From positions 124,001-188,000 of the forward strand of contig CAWKDG010000001.1 of assembly GCA_963848355.1 (NCBI GenBank): a DNA stretch of 64,000 nucleotides. Reading direction: 5' to 3'. The notes below the pieces were generated by a model that saw nothing but the letters and a program-made list of their open reading frames with translations, had not been told where the DNA came from and made no database searches. Below, piece after piece: positions 7,158-15,906 of this stretch (the stretch's first letter is position 1; each line of letters opens with the position of its first letter). Origin of the DNA: CAWKDG01 sp963848355. GTDB lineage: Bacteria > Actinomycetota > Acidimicrobiia > Acidimicrobiales > UBA8190. Made by a program: the position numbers and the translations under genes.

Positions 7158-8498
7158 TCAGGGGGGCCGGGGAGGTGAGAAGCCGGCCCGGGAGGCGGCC
7201 AGGCGCCGCTCTCGTCGTTTCAGACGCGGCTTCTCCCAGGGATACCGAGGCGGTTGTCGCTTCGGGGCCACGGGGATGGACAGAAGGACGAGCAGGAACG
7301 GGAGCAGCAGGGTGCGTTCGCGGTCGATCAGTCCCAGGTTGCCGAGGGCGGCGAAGCTGTAGATGAAGCCCGCCGTGTAGAGCCCGCACACGATGACGTA
7401 CGGACGTTCCCGCCCGGCCCGGAAGGCCACGCGGAGCCTGCGCAGCGAGGTCAGGACCAACACCAGGATGACGGTGTTCTCGCCGCCGGCGATGAGCTGC
7501 GTAAAGCTCCCGGCTGTGATCGGCAGGGGGTCGAAGAGAACCGTGTAGATGTCACGCGGGTAGTACAGAGGGTCGGAGGAGTACGCCACGTTGCTGCTGC
7601 CGAAACCCGCACCTTGGCCGCTGTTGTTGTGGTGGGTCTTGTTGAGCAGGTTGGAGACGGACGAGTCGCCCCTGAGGAACTTGTGCAGGAGCAGTCCGGT
7701 CACGAGCAGGATCACGGCCATAAAGACGAAGGACCCGAGTCGCCGGGTGGTCCGCAGTTGCCGACGGGAGTCGCGGCGCCGGAAGAACATGGCCACGGCG
7801 AAGGACCCGAGCAGGAGAGCGAATTCATTGGGACGGGTGGCGACGCCCATGGCCGTGCCCACAGCCACGAGCAGATAGCCCCTGCGCTGGCGGGCGAGAA
7901 TGCGGGCCGTGCCACAGGCGGCGACGCCGAGCCCGAACATCACCAGCGCCTCCTTGCTCACGTCGGAGGCCCAGAAGAGCAACGACGGCAGCAGGAAGAG
8001 CATCAGCGCGTACCGGCGGTGGTCTGCTTCGGGGAAGGTGACACAGAAGGCCCGGTAGAAGAAGAGCGTTCCCAGCCAGGCGAACCAGCCGAAGACGAAG
8101 AACGACCCCAGCTCGTTCACACCGATGATGGTGTAGACGACGCCCGTCACGATGGACACCGATCCGTCGCCGATGATGCCGTGCAGGTCCGCCCCTTTGG
8201 TGGTGAAGTCGAAGTGGCTGAAATTCCCCGCCAGTACGGCGCCCTGATGCACGTAACCGGTGAAGTCGGCGATGCCGTGGTACACGTGGTTGTCGACCAG
8301 GATCTGTGCGACCGCACCCAGAAAGTGCAGGGTCAGGGCGGCCATGGCCAGCGTCACGAGACGGGGGTCACCTTCGGCGCGCGCGATGCGCCGGACCATG
8401 GGCTGGCTCACGACGAACAGGACGACGACGACGACCACCACGATCGGCAGTGGTGAGGGGAGTTTGGCGGGGAGGCTGGAGGCGAGGGTGGGGATCAC
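7158..8498 (-). CDS. Polytopic membrane protein of surface-polysaccharide locus (Wzy- or GT-C-like, function unproven)
   Basis: About 446 residues with roughly ten membrane helices, starting with the Val-rich LPIVVVVVVVLFVVS. A large loop holds the Asp/His-rich sequence GYVHQGAVLAGNFSHFDFTT. Later helices include YALMLFLLPSLLFWASDVSKE. The architecture fits polymerases or integral-membrane glycosyltransferases of polysaccharide loci, but I find no diagnostic motif. The C-terminal tail is very basic (KPRLKRRERRLAAS). The GTG at 8498 forms a GTGA overlap with the stop of the upstream sulfotransferase and was preferred over GTG 8528. The pair is probably translationally coupled, which links it to sulfated-product synthesis. 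Confidence 0.65.
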   Translation of the reverse strand: MIPTLASSLPAKLPSPLPIVVVVVVVLFVVSQPMVRRIARAEGDPRLVTLAMAALTLHFLGAVAQILVDNHVYHGIADFTGYVHQGAVLAGNFSHFDFTTKGADLHGIIGDGSVSIVTGVVYTIIGVNELGSFFVFGWFAWLGTLFFYRAFCVTFPEADHRRYALMLFLLPSLLFWASDVSKEALVMFGLGVAACGTARILARQRRGYLLVAVGTAMGVATRPNEFALLLGSFAVAMFFRRRDSRRQLRTTRRLGSFVFMAVILLVTGLLLHKFLRGDSSVSNLLNKTHHNNSGQGAGFGSSNVAYSSDPLYYPRDIYTVLFDPLPITAGSFTQLIAGGENTVILVLVLTSLRRLRVAFRAGRERPYVIVCGLYTAGFIYSFAALGNLGLIDRERTLLLPFLLVLLSIPVAPKRQPPRYPWEKPRLKRRERRLAASRAGFSPPRPP

Positions 8499-9376
8499 GT
8501 GACCGGTCGTGGGGCGAAGTTCGGCCACAGGGTCAGGTCGAGCTCCGTGAACTGTGCGGCGAGGGCTTGGACGTCGGGCATGTAGGCGTCGACGAGACGG
8601 CGGCGGGCGTCATCGGCGACATCGACCTTGCCCTCGGTCGTCGGGCCCACGGGCCGGCGGAGGTTGGGCGGGACGAAGTCGTCGTCGAGGCCGAGGAACC
8701 GGTAGCTGCGGGCCAGCTGGCCGACCGGGTCCTCGGTGCAGCGCTCGTACTGCAGCATCAGGAGCCTGTCGTTGTCGACGTACTCGGTCCAGTGGCGCAG
8801 GGCGCGGTGGTAGAAGCCCCGGGCCACGGCATCGGCGATGGTGGCTCCTGGCACCGACACCTGGTGGCGCCACTGATGGGCCAGGCCTGACCGGAACCTT
8901 TCCACCGGGTCGCGCACCATCAGGATCAGGCGTGTCTGAGGAGCGGCCATGGCCAGCAGCGGGGGGACCCAGGGGAAGTCGAGGTAGTCCGGGGTCCACT
9001 CACCGGCGAGGGTCCCCGGACGGCGGGGGAACCAACCGTGGTAGGCCTCGATCTCGGCCGGCCCGAACGACTGGGTGCTGAAGCGCGACAGGAAGTGGCG
9101 TTCCTTGTGGACGCCCGGGTGGGCTGAGACTCCGGGGTGGGCCACGATGAGCTCGTACCACCAACTCGTCCCCGCTTTCTGGACGCCGATGCCGACGAAG
9201 TCCGGCGGGCCCGTCGTGTCCTGCGGGTCGAGCGCCGGCGGAGTGAAGTCGAAACCCTCCTCCCAGGGCGCGAAACGACCGAGGCTGTGGAGCAGGCGCA
9301 GTCGTGCCTGGGGAGGCAGACGCCGCAGTCCGGCCGTTGCCACGGAGCGTAACGTCATCGACGCAGGGTGACACAT
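8495..9376 (-). CDS. PAPS-dependent sulfotransferase
   Basis: About 293 residues. The 5'-phosphosulfate-binding loop is GVQKAGTSWWYELI near residue 65, and the 3'-phosphate-binding region is RLILMVRDPVERFRSGLAHQ near residue 150. Both are hallmarks of sulfotransferases using 3'-phosphoadenylyl sulfate (PAPS). It would place sulfate on a hydroxyl of a carbohydrate or lipid. The neighbouring glycan genes suggest a polysaccharide acceptor, and cysDNC in this window could supply PAPS. ATG 9376 has a good GAGGA five bases upstream. ATG 9358 is an internal alternative. The gene is coupled to the downstream membrane-protein gene by a 4-base overlap. Confidence 0.85.
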   Translation of the reverse strand: MCHPASMTLRSVATAGLRRLPPQARLRLLHSLGRFAPWEEGFDFTPPALDPQDTTGPPDFVGIGVQKAGTSWWYELIVAHPGVSAHPGVHKERHFLSRFSTQSFGPAEIEAYHGWFPRRPGTLAGEWTPDYLDFPWVPPLLAMAAPQTRLILMVRDPVERFRSGLAHQWRHQVSVPGATIADAVARGFYHRALRHWTEYVDNDRLLMLQYERCTEDPVGQLARSYRFLGLDDDFVPPNLRRPVGPTTEGKVDVADDARRRLVDAYMPDVQALAAQFTELDLTLWPNFAPRPVT

Positions 9377-9530
9377 GTGATCCTCGTCCACAAACGGTAG
9401 CCTGAGGTTTCGCCGACCGTGGTGATCTGCCAGGGAAAATAACGCCCAGTCGACGTGTGGCGGCTCCCGGGTTGCTCCCATCGGCCGGCCGAGGTGCACG
9501 GCGGGATCAGCCGAGAGGGGGCCAGCGACG

Positions 9531-10646
9531 GTGGAGGAGTCACGGGGCGCCGAGCCGCTCGTCCTGCACGTGATCCCCACGCAGGCGGCTCGGGGGGCCC
9601 AACGCGAGGCCCGGGCCCTGGCCGACCGGCTCGACTCTCCCGGAGTGCGACGTCACCGCCTCCTGTCGCTCGTGGCGTCGACCGGCGCCACCGAAGACGA
9701 GAAGGTGGTGGTGGACTACACGCTGGGGGGTGGCGGCTCGGTCACAACCGTCGGTTTCGATCCACGGCTCGTCGTCCGGCTCCGGCGGGCCCTCGACCGT
9801 CTGACCCCCGTCCTCGTCGTCGCCCACGGTGGCGAGCCCCTCAAGTTCCTCGTCCCCGCCCTCTTCCGCCGCCGGTGCCCCCTGGCCTACTACGCCATCG
9901 GGACACTGGCCCGGCCGGCGGAGAACCCCGTTCGCCGCCTCATGTGGCGGTTCCTGGTCCGCCGGCCCGATCTCGTGGCGGCCGAGGGTGCCGAGGTGCT
10001 CGACGAATGCCGCACGGCCCTGGGCGTGCCGGCTGAACGACTGGTGCTCGTGCCCAACGGGCGAGACCCCGAGGAGTTCCGGCCGGCCGCCGACACCGAC
10101 TCCCGGACGGTGCCGGTGATCGCCTTCGTGGGTGCCCTCACCGAGCAGAAGAGACCCGACCGGTTCGTCGATGTGGCTGCCGCGCTGCGGGCCCGGGGGG
10201 TCGGGTTCCGGGCTCTGGTCGTGGGGGAGGGCCCGCTGGGCCCGGTGATCGTCCCCCGCGCCCGGGCGGCAGGGGTGGAGCTTCTCGGTGCACGCGGAGA
10301 TGTCGCCGAGGTGCTCAGGGGGACCGACATCTTCGTCTTCCCCAGCTTGCCGAGAGGCGAGGGAATGCCCGGGGTGCTCATCGAAGCCGGATTGAGTGCC
10401 GTCCCCGTCGTGGCCACCGACGTGCCCGGGGTCGACGCCATCGTCGTCGACGGTGAGACGGGCGTCGTGGTGGACGTCGACGACTTCGACGCCATGGTGG
10501 GGGCCGTCGCCTCGCTGCTCGCCGATCCGTTGCGGCGACGGGCGATGGGGGACGCCGCCCGCCGGCGGTGCACGGAGCGGTTCAGCCTCGACGTGGTGGC
10601 CTCGGACTGGCGCGACGCCCTGGTGCCACTGCTGGCCGTGCCGTGA
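9531..10646 (+). CDS. GT4-family glycosyltransferase
   Basis: This 371-residue GT-B enzyme begins PLVLHVIPTQAARGAQREAR, a typical Gly-containing donor/acceptor loop. The C-terminal Rossmann domain holds VIAFVGALTEQKRPDRFVDV, ALVVGEGPLG and the nucleotide-sugar-binding FPSLPRGEGMPGVLIEAGLS, followed by VPVVATDVPG. These are the standard GT4 motifs. GTG 9531 has a GAGAGGGGG about nine bases upstream. It is divergent from the sulfotransferase and convergent with the Wzt gene, 21 bases away. It probably builds the glycan exported by Wzm/Wzt. Sugar specificity is unknown. Confidence 0.85.
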   Translation: MEESRGAEPLVLHVIPTQAARGAQREARALADRLDSPGVRRHRLLSLVASTGATEDEKVVVDYTLGGGGSVTTVGFDPRLVVRLRRALDRLTPVLVVAHGGEPLKFLVPALFRRRCPLAYYAIGTLARPAENPVRRLMWRFLVRRPDLVAAEGAEVLDECRTALGVPAERLVLVPNGRDPEEFRPAADTDSRTVPVIAFVGALTEQKRPDRFVDVAAALRARGVGFRALVVGEGPLGPVIVPRARAAGVELLGARGDVAEVLRGTDIFVFPSLPRGEGMPGVLIEAGLSAVPVVATDVPGVDAIVVDGETGVVVDVDDFDAMVGAVASLLADPLRRRAMGDAARRRCTERFSLDVVASDWRDALVPLLAVP

Positions 10647-10667
10647 GGCGGACGGCGCGACCTCGCG

Positions 10668-11852
10668 TTACGAGACGTCCCACGTGGAGGGGACCAGGAC
10701 CGGCGACGGGACCATGACCCCTCTCGGCGGCGCGACGCGCAGGGGGCCGAAGACCTCGAAGCTCTCGACAGGCTTCCACGGATGGGCCGGCCGCCCTCCC
10801 TTGGTGTCTTCCACGGCCAGCCACACGTAGTACTTGCCTTTGGGGAGGGGCACGTTCTGCAGCACGCACCGGATCTCGAACTCTCCTGCCGGGTACAGCG
10901 AAAGGTTCCGGGTGGTAAAGACCGGCACCGCCGTGCCCTCGGACACCCCGATGCAGAAGCGCCCCTCGCCCGCCTTCGGGGCCCTGAGGCGCAATTGGAT
11001 GGCGATGTCCTGGTTCGACTTGGCCATGCCCCCGTCGGGACCGGTGACCTCGGCCTTGAGGACGCGCAGTCCTGACGTCGCGTCGGGCCTGCTGGCTGCC
11101 CGTTCCTCGAGGGCGGCGCGGTACTGGGCCAGGACGGCCGTGGTGGGACCGGCGGCCCGCGTCATAGCCTCGGTCAGCCAGACGGCGCGCTCGCACATGG
11201 CCTCGACGGAGGCGAGGTCGTGGGAGACGAACAGCAAGCTGGTGCCATCCCTCACAACCTCGCTGATGCGGTTGAGACACTTCTGTTGGAAGTTGGCGTC
11301 ACCCACAGCCAGGACCTCGTCGACGAGGAGGATGTCGGCGTCGAGGTGGGAGGCGATGGAGAATCCGAGGCGGACCTGCATGCCGCTCGAGTAGTACTTC
11401 ACCTGGCGGTCGATGGCATCGGCGACCTCGGCGAATTCGACGATGGTGTCGAAGCGCGCGTTGATGTCACGACGCGTCAGGCCGAGAAGGCTGCCGAACA
11501 TGTAGATGTTCTCGCGGCCGCTCAGGAGGGCGTTGAGGCCCGAACGCACCTCGAGCAGGGCGCCGATGCGCCCGTACGTCTCCATGCGGCCGGCTGTCTG
11601 CCACATGCAGCGGCTGATCACCTTGAGCATGGTCGACTTCCCCGAGCCGTTGATGCCGATCAGGGCCAAGGTGTCTCCGGGCTCCAGCTCGAAGTTGATG
11701 TCCTTCAGGACCCACCGGTAGTCGCGTCCGCCGCCCTTGAGGCGCCGTCCGATCTTGCGCATCTGATCGTTGAAGCGGGGCCTGGCCCGATCGGCCCGGA
11801 ACCGCTTCCAGACGTGCTCGACGATGATCGTGCCGTTAGCTGATGTCGGCAA
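10668..11852 (-). CDS. wzt: ABC transporter ATP-binding subunit for polysaccharide export (Wzt-like, with C-terminal substrate domain)
   Basis: The 394-residue protein powers export of a lipid-linked polysaccharide across the membrane with the adjacent Wzm. Residues 1-245 form the ATPase: Walker A GINGSGKST, signature YYSSGMQVRLGF, Walker B ILLVDEVLAVGD, and switch His in FVSHDLASVEAM. Residues about 255-394 form a beta-rich extension (RVLKAEVTGPDGG, FCIGVSEGTAVPVF) like the Wzt C-terminal carbohydrate-binding domain. That domain recognises the end modification of the finished chain in O-antigen systems. TTG 11852 has GAGG about six bases upstream and overlaps wzm by 17 bases. Confidence 0.9.
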   Translation of the reverse strand: MPTSANGTIIVEHVWKRFRADRARPRFNDQMRKIGRRLKGGGRDYRWVLKDINFELEPGDTLALIGINGSGKSTMLKVISRCMWQTAGRMETYGRIGALLEVRSGLNALLSGRENIYMFGSLLGLTRRDINARFDTIVEFAEVADAIDRQVKYYSSGMQVRLGFSIASHLDADILLVDEVLAVGDANFQQKCLNRISEVVRDGTSLLFVSHDLASVEAMCERAVWLTEAMTRAAGPTTAVLAQYRAALEERAASRPDATSGLRVLKAEVTGPDGGMAKSNQDIAIQLRLRAPKAGEGRFCIGVSEGTAVPVFTTRNLSLYPAGEFEIRCVLQNVPLPKGKYYVWLAVEDTKGGRPAHPWKPVESFEVFGPLRVAPPRGVMVPSPVLVPSTWDVS

Positions 11853-12774
11853 AGTTCACCTCGAGGCGCTTGAAGAGTCGGAATCCGATGACGAAGTAGA
11901 GGGTTGCGCTGAGGGCACCCAGACCGAGGAGCGTCCAGTCGGGCGCCTGATTGAGCAGGGCGGTGCGTCGGATGCTGTCGATGACGGGACCGAGAGGATT
12001 GAAGACGGAGTAATACGGCCGCATGTCGACGTGGTGAAAAGGCCCGAAGGAGATGTTCTTCAGCTTGTCGAGGGGCCAGATGATGGGTGTGGCGAACAGC
12101 CCGAGGCTCAGGATGATCCCTGTGACCTGTACGAGGTCGCGGAGGTAGACGATGAAGGCCGCCATCATGAGCGTCAGGCCCATCGTGAACAGCACTTCGA
12201 CGACGAGGATGAGCGGCACCCACAGGGAGCCGAGCTTGGGGGCGAAGCCGTGGATGACCAAGAGGATCGTCAACGGGATCAGGCCGATCGCCGTGTACAG
12301 CGTCTGTTCGAGTATCTGGGAAAGGGGGAAGCACTCGCGCGGGAAGTTGGTCTTCTGCAGCAGGACCAGGTTGCCGACCATCGAGTTGCCGCCACTGCTC
12401 AGGGAGCCGCTGAAGAATCCCCAGCACAACAACCCGACGTAGGAGTAGATGATGTAGGGGACGCCTGCAGGGGGTTTCAACCCCTTGACGTGGCTGAAGA
12501 TGAGCGTAAAGAGCACGACCTGCAGGACGGGGGAGATGAGGGCCCACAGCATCCCCAGAGAGGCCTGCTTGTAGCTGGTCCGGACATCGCGCTCGGCCAG
12601 CGCGAAGATGATCTCCCGGCGCCCCCACGTGGCCCGGAGGGCGGGGAACAGCGCGACACGGTGGCGGTAGAACGTGTCGGGCGCCGGATCACTGGGGATT
12701 GTCTCCGGGTCGATGATGGTCAGACCTTCAGGGACCGCCGGGCCCCCGGCATCGGGGGCTGCGTCAGCAGGCAA
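11836..12774 (-). CDS. wzm: ABC transporter permease for polysaccharide export (Wzm-like, ABC-2 type)
   Basis: This 312-residue protein has an amphipathic N-terminus (RREIIFALAERDVRTSYKQA) and about six membrane helices, the classical ABC-2 exporter fold of Wzm/TagG/RfbD. The sequence YKQASLGMLWALISPVLQVV matches the conserved first-helix region of the family. It forms the channel with the downstream ATPase. Start TTG 12774 is preceded by GGGAGGGC, a good ribosome binding site. No ATG fits the conserved N-terminus. wzm and wzt overlap by 17 bases, so they are one operon. Confidence 0.9.
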   Translation of the reverse strand: MPADAAPDAGGPAVPEGLTIIDPETIPSDPAPDTFYRHRVALFPALRATWGRREIIFALAERDVRTSYKQASLGMLWALISPVLQVVLFTLIFSHVKGLKPPAGVPYIIYSYVGLLCWGFFSGSLSSGGNSMVGNLVLLQKTNFPRECFPLSQILEQTLYTAIGLIPLTILLVIHGFAPKLGSLWVPLILVVEVLFTMGLTLMMAAFIVYLRDLVQVTGIILSLGLFATPIIWPLDKLKNISFGPFHHVDMRPYYSVFNPLGPVIDSIRRTALLNQAPDWTLLGLGALSATLYFVIGFRLFKRLEVNFADIS

Positions 12775-12929
12775 TTCAGCCCTCCCGGTACCAGCCGTGC
12801 GGATCTCGAGACGGATCGTGGCGCAGACCGGTCCGTCCTCTGGTTGATGGCCGCCCCCGTCTCATAGCGTCAATCATGCTACCGCATTCCGTGGCGTTCC
12901 GATCGAGGATCGGGGTCCTCTCGGCATGA

Positions 12930-13919
12930 TTACGGGGCTGTTCCTCCAGGGGACGAAGGGCCGTCAGCGGCGATATCCGCCTCCACGGCTCGGAGGATGT
13001 CGGGGTCGACCGACGGGTCGAACTTGCGGGCGAAAGCGGCGCCCGATCTTTCGATGGCCTCGAGGTCGTCGACGCGCAGCACCATGTCGCCGCGCTGCAT
13101 CTTCGTGCGGTACGGAACGACGTAGGTGAGCGGGGTCGGAGCCAGGACGAGGCCGGGATGGTTGTGGAGGACGGTATGGAGGAAAGACTGGTCCGGAATC
13201 CACGTGTGTCGGTACCACTCGACGACCGTGTCGTCGACGTGGAGCAGGGCCTCGGTGGCACGGCGCCCGCAGGCCACCCACTGCGGACCGGTGTAGAGGA
13301 CCCAGCCCGCCGGCAGCCTCCGCCGGCGGGGGAGGCCGAGGAAGAACCGGTCCCGTCGGTCCGTGTACTCGATCTTGAACAGCGGTTGGGCGAACCGGCT
13401 CACCCTCCTGGACCACTCGACCATTCTGCGGGCCGTCCCCGATACCGGGGGGAGCTCGCGCCAACGGTACGCGTAGCGGACGAAGTTCAGGTCGTCGAAT
13501 GTCGGGCGGCGACCGAAGGCCGGTCTTCGCCTCAGGGCGTGGGCCGGGACGAGGCCGTCGTTCCCGGCCACCTGCATGCTCCGTTCCCAGCGGGCGAGGT
13601 CAACCACGGGACGGTCCTCTCCCGAGAGGAACACGCACCAATCGCTGTCGAGGTTCTCGGAGGCGAACCGCAGCAGTCGCAGGGACGCCTCCACGATCGA
13701 CCAGTCGCCCCAGAGCACCTGCATGCGCTCGACCATGTGGACACGCGGAGGCGGTGTCCCCGACCAGGGCACGTCCGGGGCGGTCACGTCATGGTGCACG
13801 ACGACGTGACCGGCCGGCGACAGGGCCAGGATGCGGTCGGTCAGTGCTTCGACTTGTTCGGGGCGGCGGTGGCTGAGGATCAGGTAGGCGACCCGAAAGG
13901 GCGACTCGGGCGCTGTCAA
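12930..13919 (-). CDS. GT14-like (core-2/I-branching type) glycosyltransferase
   Basis: This 329-residue protein starts RVAYLILSHRRPEQVEALTD and continues GHVVVHHDVTAPDVPW. That is the beginning typical of bacterial GT14 beta-1,6-N-acetylglucosaminyl- or xylosyltransferase-like proteins. VLWGDWSIVEASLRLLRFA, WCVFLSGEDRPV and WVLYTGPQWVACGRRATEAL follow in family order. In this family the acidic residues around SGED and the later conserved WIPDQSFLHTVL help bind donor and acceptor. It may add branches to the glycan. The only start compatible with the conserved N-terminus is TTG 13919, with no clear ribosome binding site, so the start is uncertain. Confidence 0.75.
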   Translation of the reverse strand: MTAPESPFRVAYLILSHRRPEQVEALTDRILALSPAGHVVVHHDVTAPDVPWSGTPPPRVHMVERMQVLWGDWSIVEASLRLLRFASENLDSDWCVFLSGEDRPVVDLARWERSMQVAGNDGLVPAHALRRRPAFGRRPTFDDLNFVRYAYRWRELPPVSGTARRMVEWSRRVSRFAQPLFKIEYTDRRDRFFLGLPRRRRLPAGWVLYTGPQWVACGRRATEALLHVDDTVVEWYRHTWIPDQSFLHTVLHNHPGLVLAPTPLTYVVPYRTKMQRGDMVLRVDDLEAIERSGAAFARKFDPSVDPDILRAVEADIAADGPSSPGGTAP

Positions 13920-14030
13920 TCGTCGAACCGGTGGTGGCGGAGCACGTCGTCCAAACTACTTCGGCCCGTCGTCGTCCCGAGGAGCCGGTGGTCGTCCCCC
14001 GTCGATGAATCCCGGGGCGTCGATCGTGTC

Positions 14031-14036
14031 TATTCT
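14031..14036 (+). promoter_or_regulatory. -10 hexamer TATTCT, leaderless promoter candidate
   Basis: TATTCT ends 7 bases before GTG 14044, and no Shine-Dalgarno sequence is present. Confidence 0.35.
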
Positions 14037-14043
14037 CTGACCG

Positions 14044-14862
14044 GTGACGGAGTCGACCGAGCCCGGTGCCGGTGCGCCGAGTCGTGACCGACGGGTGGTT
14101 CTCCTGGCCGGACCGGGGGCGTCGACCAACGTCGTCTATCACTATCTGGCCGAGCGTTTCCCCGACGTGGTGCTGGTGATGGAGCAGCCAGTGTCACGCG
14201 TCACCCTGGCTCGTCGTCGGGCCCGACGCCTGGGCTGGGGCACGGTCGTCGGTCAGGTCGCCTTCATCACCGTGGTCCTGCCCGTCCTCCGGCGCTCCGC
14301 GCGGCGACGTGTGCGTAGCATCCTGACGGATGCCGGCCTCGATGCGGCCGACGTCCCGAGCGTCCGGCCGGTCGTCTCGGTGAACGATCCCGAGACGCAG
14401 GCGCTGTTGCGGGAGCTCCAGCCCGATGTCGTCGTCATCAACGGAACCCGGATCATCGGCGCATCGACCTTGTCGGCGGTGCCGTGTCCCTTCCTCAACA
14501 TCCACGCCGGCATCACCCCCCGCTACCGCGGTGTCCACGGGGGCTACTGGGCCCTGGCCGAGGGCCGTCCCGACCTGGCCGGCACCACTGTTCATCTCGT
14601 GGACACCGGTATCGACACGGGGGGCGTGCTGGCCCAGGCCACCTTCGAAGCGACCACGCGGGACTCCATCGCCACGTATCCGTACCGGCAGCTGGCCGAC
14701 GGCCTCCCGCTCCTGGTCGAGCAGGTCGATCGCGTCCTCAGCGGAGAGGAGATCGGGGCCGGGACCCCGGGGCTCGCCGCCCCCGACGGTGCGTCGCAGC
14801 TGCGCTGGCACCCGACGGTGTGGGGGTACGTCTGGACGCGGTGGCGTCGCCGCGTGCGTTGA
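14044..14862 (+). CDS. Formyltransferase-family protein (probable sugar N-formyltransferase)
   Basis: The 272-residue protein has the formyl-transfer catalytic set of the Fmt/GART fold: Asn in VVINGTRII, His in FLNIHAGITPRYRG, and Asp in HLVDTGIDTGGVLAQ. It lacks the C-terminal tRNA-binding domain of methionyl-tRNA formyltransferase and sits among glycan genes. It therefore probably formylates an amino sugar using N10-formyl-tetrahydrofolate. An aminotransferase able to make such an amino sugar lies nearby at 16657-17781. The first 60 residues have an unusual Arg-rich, partly hydrophobic stretch (VVGQVAFITVVLPVLRRSAR), so membrane association is possible. Substrate is inferred, not shown. Confidence 0.75.
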   Translation: MTESTEPGAGAPSRDRRVVLLAGPGASTNVVYHYLAERFPDVVLVMEQPVSRVTLARRRARRLGWGTVVGQVAFITVVLPVLRRSARRRVRSILTDAGLDAADVPSVRPVVSVNDPETQALLRELQPDVVVINGTRIIGASTLSAVPCPFLNIHAGITPRYRGVHGGYWALAEGRPDLAGTTVHLVDTGIDTGGVLAQATFEATTRDSIATYPYRQLADGLPLLVEQVDRVLSGEEIGAGTPGLAAPDGASQLRWHPTVWGYVWTRWRRRVR

Positions 14863-14871
14863 CCGCTCCCG

Positions 14872-15906
14872 TCACGTCGTCCGGGGCGATGGTGGCGCCT
14901 CGGCCAGGGCCACGGAACTCACGTCGCCCATCGACATCGACACGAGCCCGTCGGAGTCGGCGAGCCTCGCCGCCTCGTCGAGCACGGCCCGAAGGAGGTC
15001 GAAGTTCTCCTCGGGATGGCGGGCGAAGTTGTGCGGATGCCACCACAAGTGGAACAGCCGCCCGCGGCGGGCGGCGGCGCGCAGGCCGGAATTGATCCGA
15101 GCGCGGCGAAGCGGTTCGAGGGCGCGACGACGCGCTGAGTACGGACGCAGGAACACGCTGGCGGGGATGTTGCACAGGCCGGCGTCGTCGACGAGTTCCT
15201 CCCACCCGGAAGTGGGAGGGGGTGACAGGCCCGCATAGGTGTCCACCAGCCGGGCTGCTCGCCGAGCCTGGGTCGTCGTCTCGCTGCGCTGCGCCCTGTT
15301 GCCCCACGACGGCTGGGGGCCGCGGTAGCAGGTGAAGCCGCACTCGCGCACCGCGCGCCCGTAAGCCGGGTTCCACTGGTTGCGGGGCAGGACGAGCGAC
15401 CGCAGCGGCACACCGAGTGGCGCGGCGATGGCCCGGGCGGCGTCGAGGTCGGCGCGCAGAGCCTGTTCGTCCTGGCCGGCCTCCAGACAGTAGAAGTGGG
15501 AGAAGGTGTGGGAGGCGATCTCCTGACCCGGGGAGGCGGCGAGATACCGCACCAGGGAGCCGGCGAAGTGGAGGGGGTCGTCGTCCTCGTCCTCCCCCAG
15601 GATCTCGGCATAGGGGTCGAGCTCGGTGCGCGCGTAGTGGGGACGGGTCGTCGGGAGGAACGACAGGAGCTCCTGGCGCGACCGGGCGAAGAGGAGGCCG
15701 ACGGTGGCCCACGTGGCACGGATGGAGCGCTCGGCGAAGAGGTCGGCCAGCTGGCGGACATGGGAGCGGCTGCGCACGAGGTCGGCGGCGACGACACCGT
15801 GACCCTCCTCCACGTCGCGCATCCCCCAGTGCAACTCGAAGTCGAGGGAGATCACGAATGCCCCGGGGTGGGTGCCGGCCGGCACGGCGCGCGACCTCTC
15901 GGTCAA
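14872..15906 (-). CDS. Polysaccharide deacetylase (CE4, NodB-like)
   Basis: This 344-residue protein has the CE4 motifs: VISLDFELHWG (motif 1, with the two acidic residues), IRATWATVGLLF, IASHTFSHFYC (motif 2, the metal-binding HxxxH), and WWHPHNF near the C-terminus. Such enzymes remove N-acetyl groups from amino-sugar polymers or precursors. There is no signal peptide, so it probably acts on a cytoplasmic or membrane-face intermediate. TTG 15906 overlaps the stop of the methyltransferase gene by 4 bases (TTGA), which suggests coupled translation and a shared substrate pathway. Confidence 0.8.
   Translation of the reverse strand: MTERSRAVPAGTHPGAFVISLDFELHWGMRDVEEGHGVVAADLVRSRSHVRQLADLFAERSIRATWATVGLLFARSRQELLSFLPTTRPHYARTELDPYAEILGEDEDDDPLHFAGSLVRYLAASPGQEIASHTFSHFYCLEAGQDEQALRADLDAARAIAAPLGVPLRSLVLPRNQWNPAYGRAVRECGFTCYRGPQPSWGNRAQRSETTTQARRAARLVDTYAGLSPPPTSGWEELVDDAGLCNIPASVFLRPYSARRRALEPLRRARINSGLRAAARRGRLFHLWWHPHNFARHPEENFDLLRAVLDEAARLADSDGLVSMSMGDVSSVALAEAPPSPRTT

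Noticed and set aside
12776..12877. 33-codon frame MIDAMRRG..WYREG just before wzm, possible leader peptide
   Set aside because: Third positions are not GC-rich and its end simply coincides with the wzm ribosome binding site, so there is no independent support.
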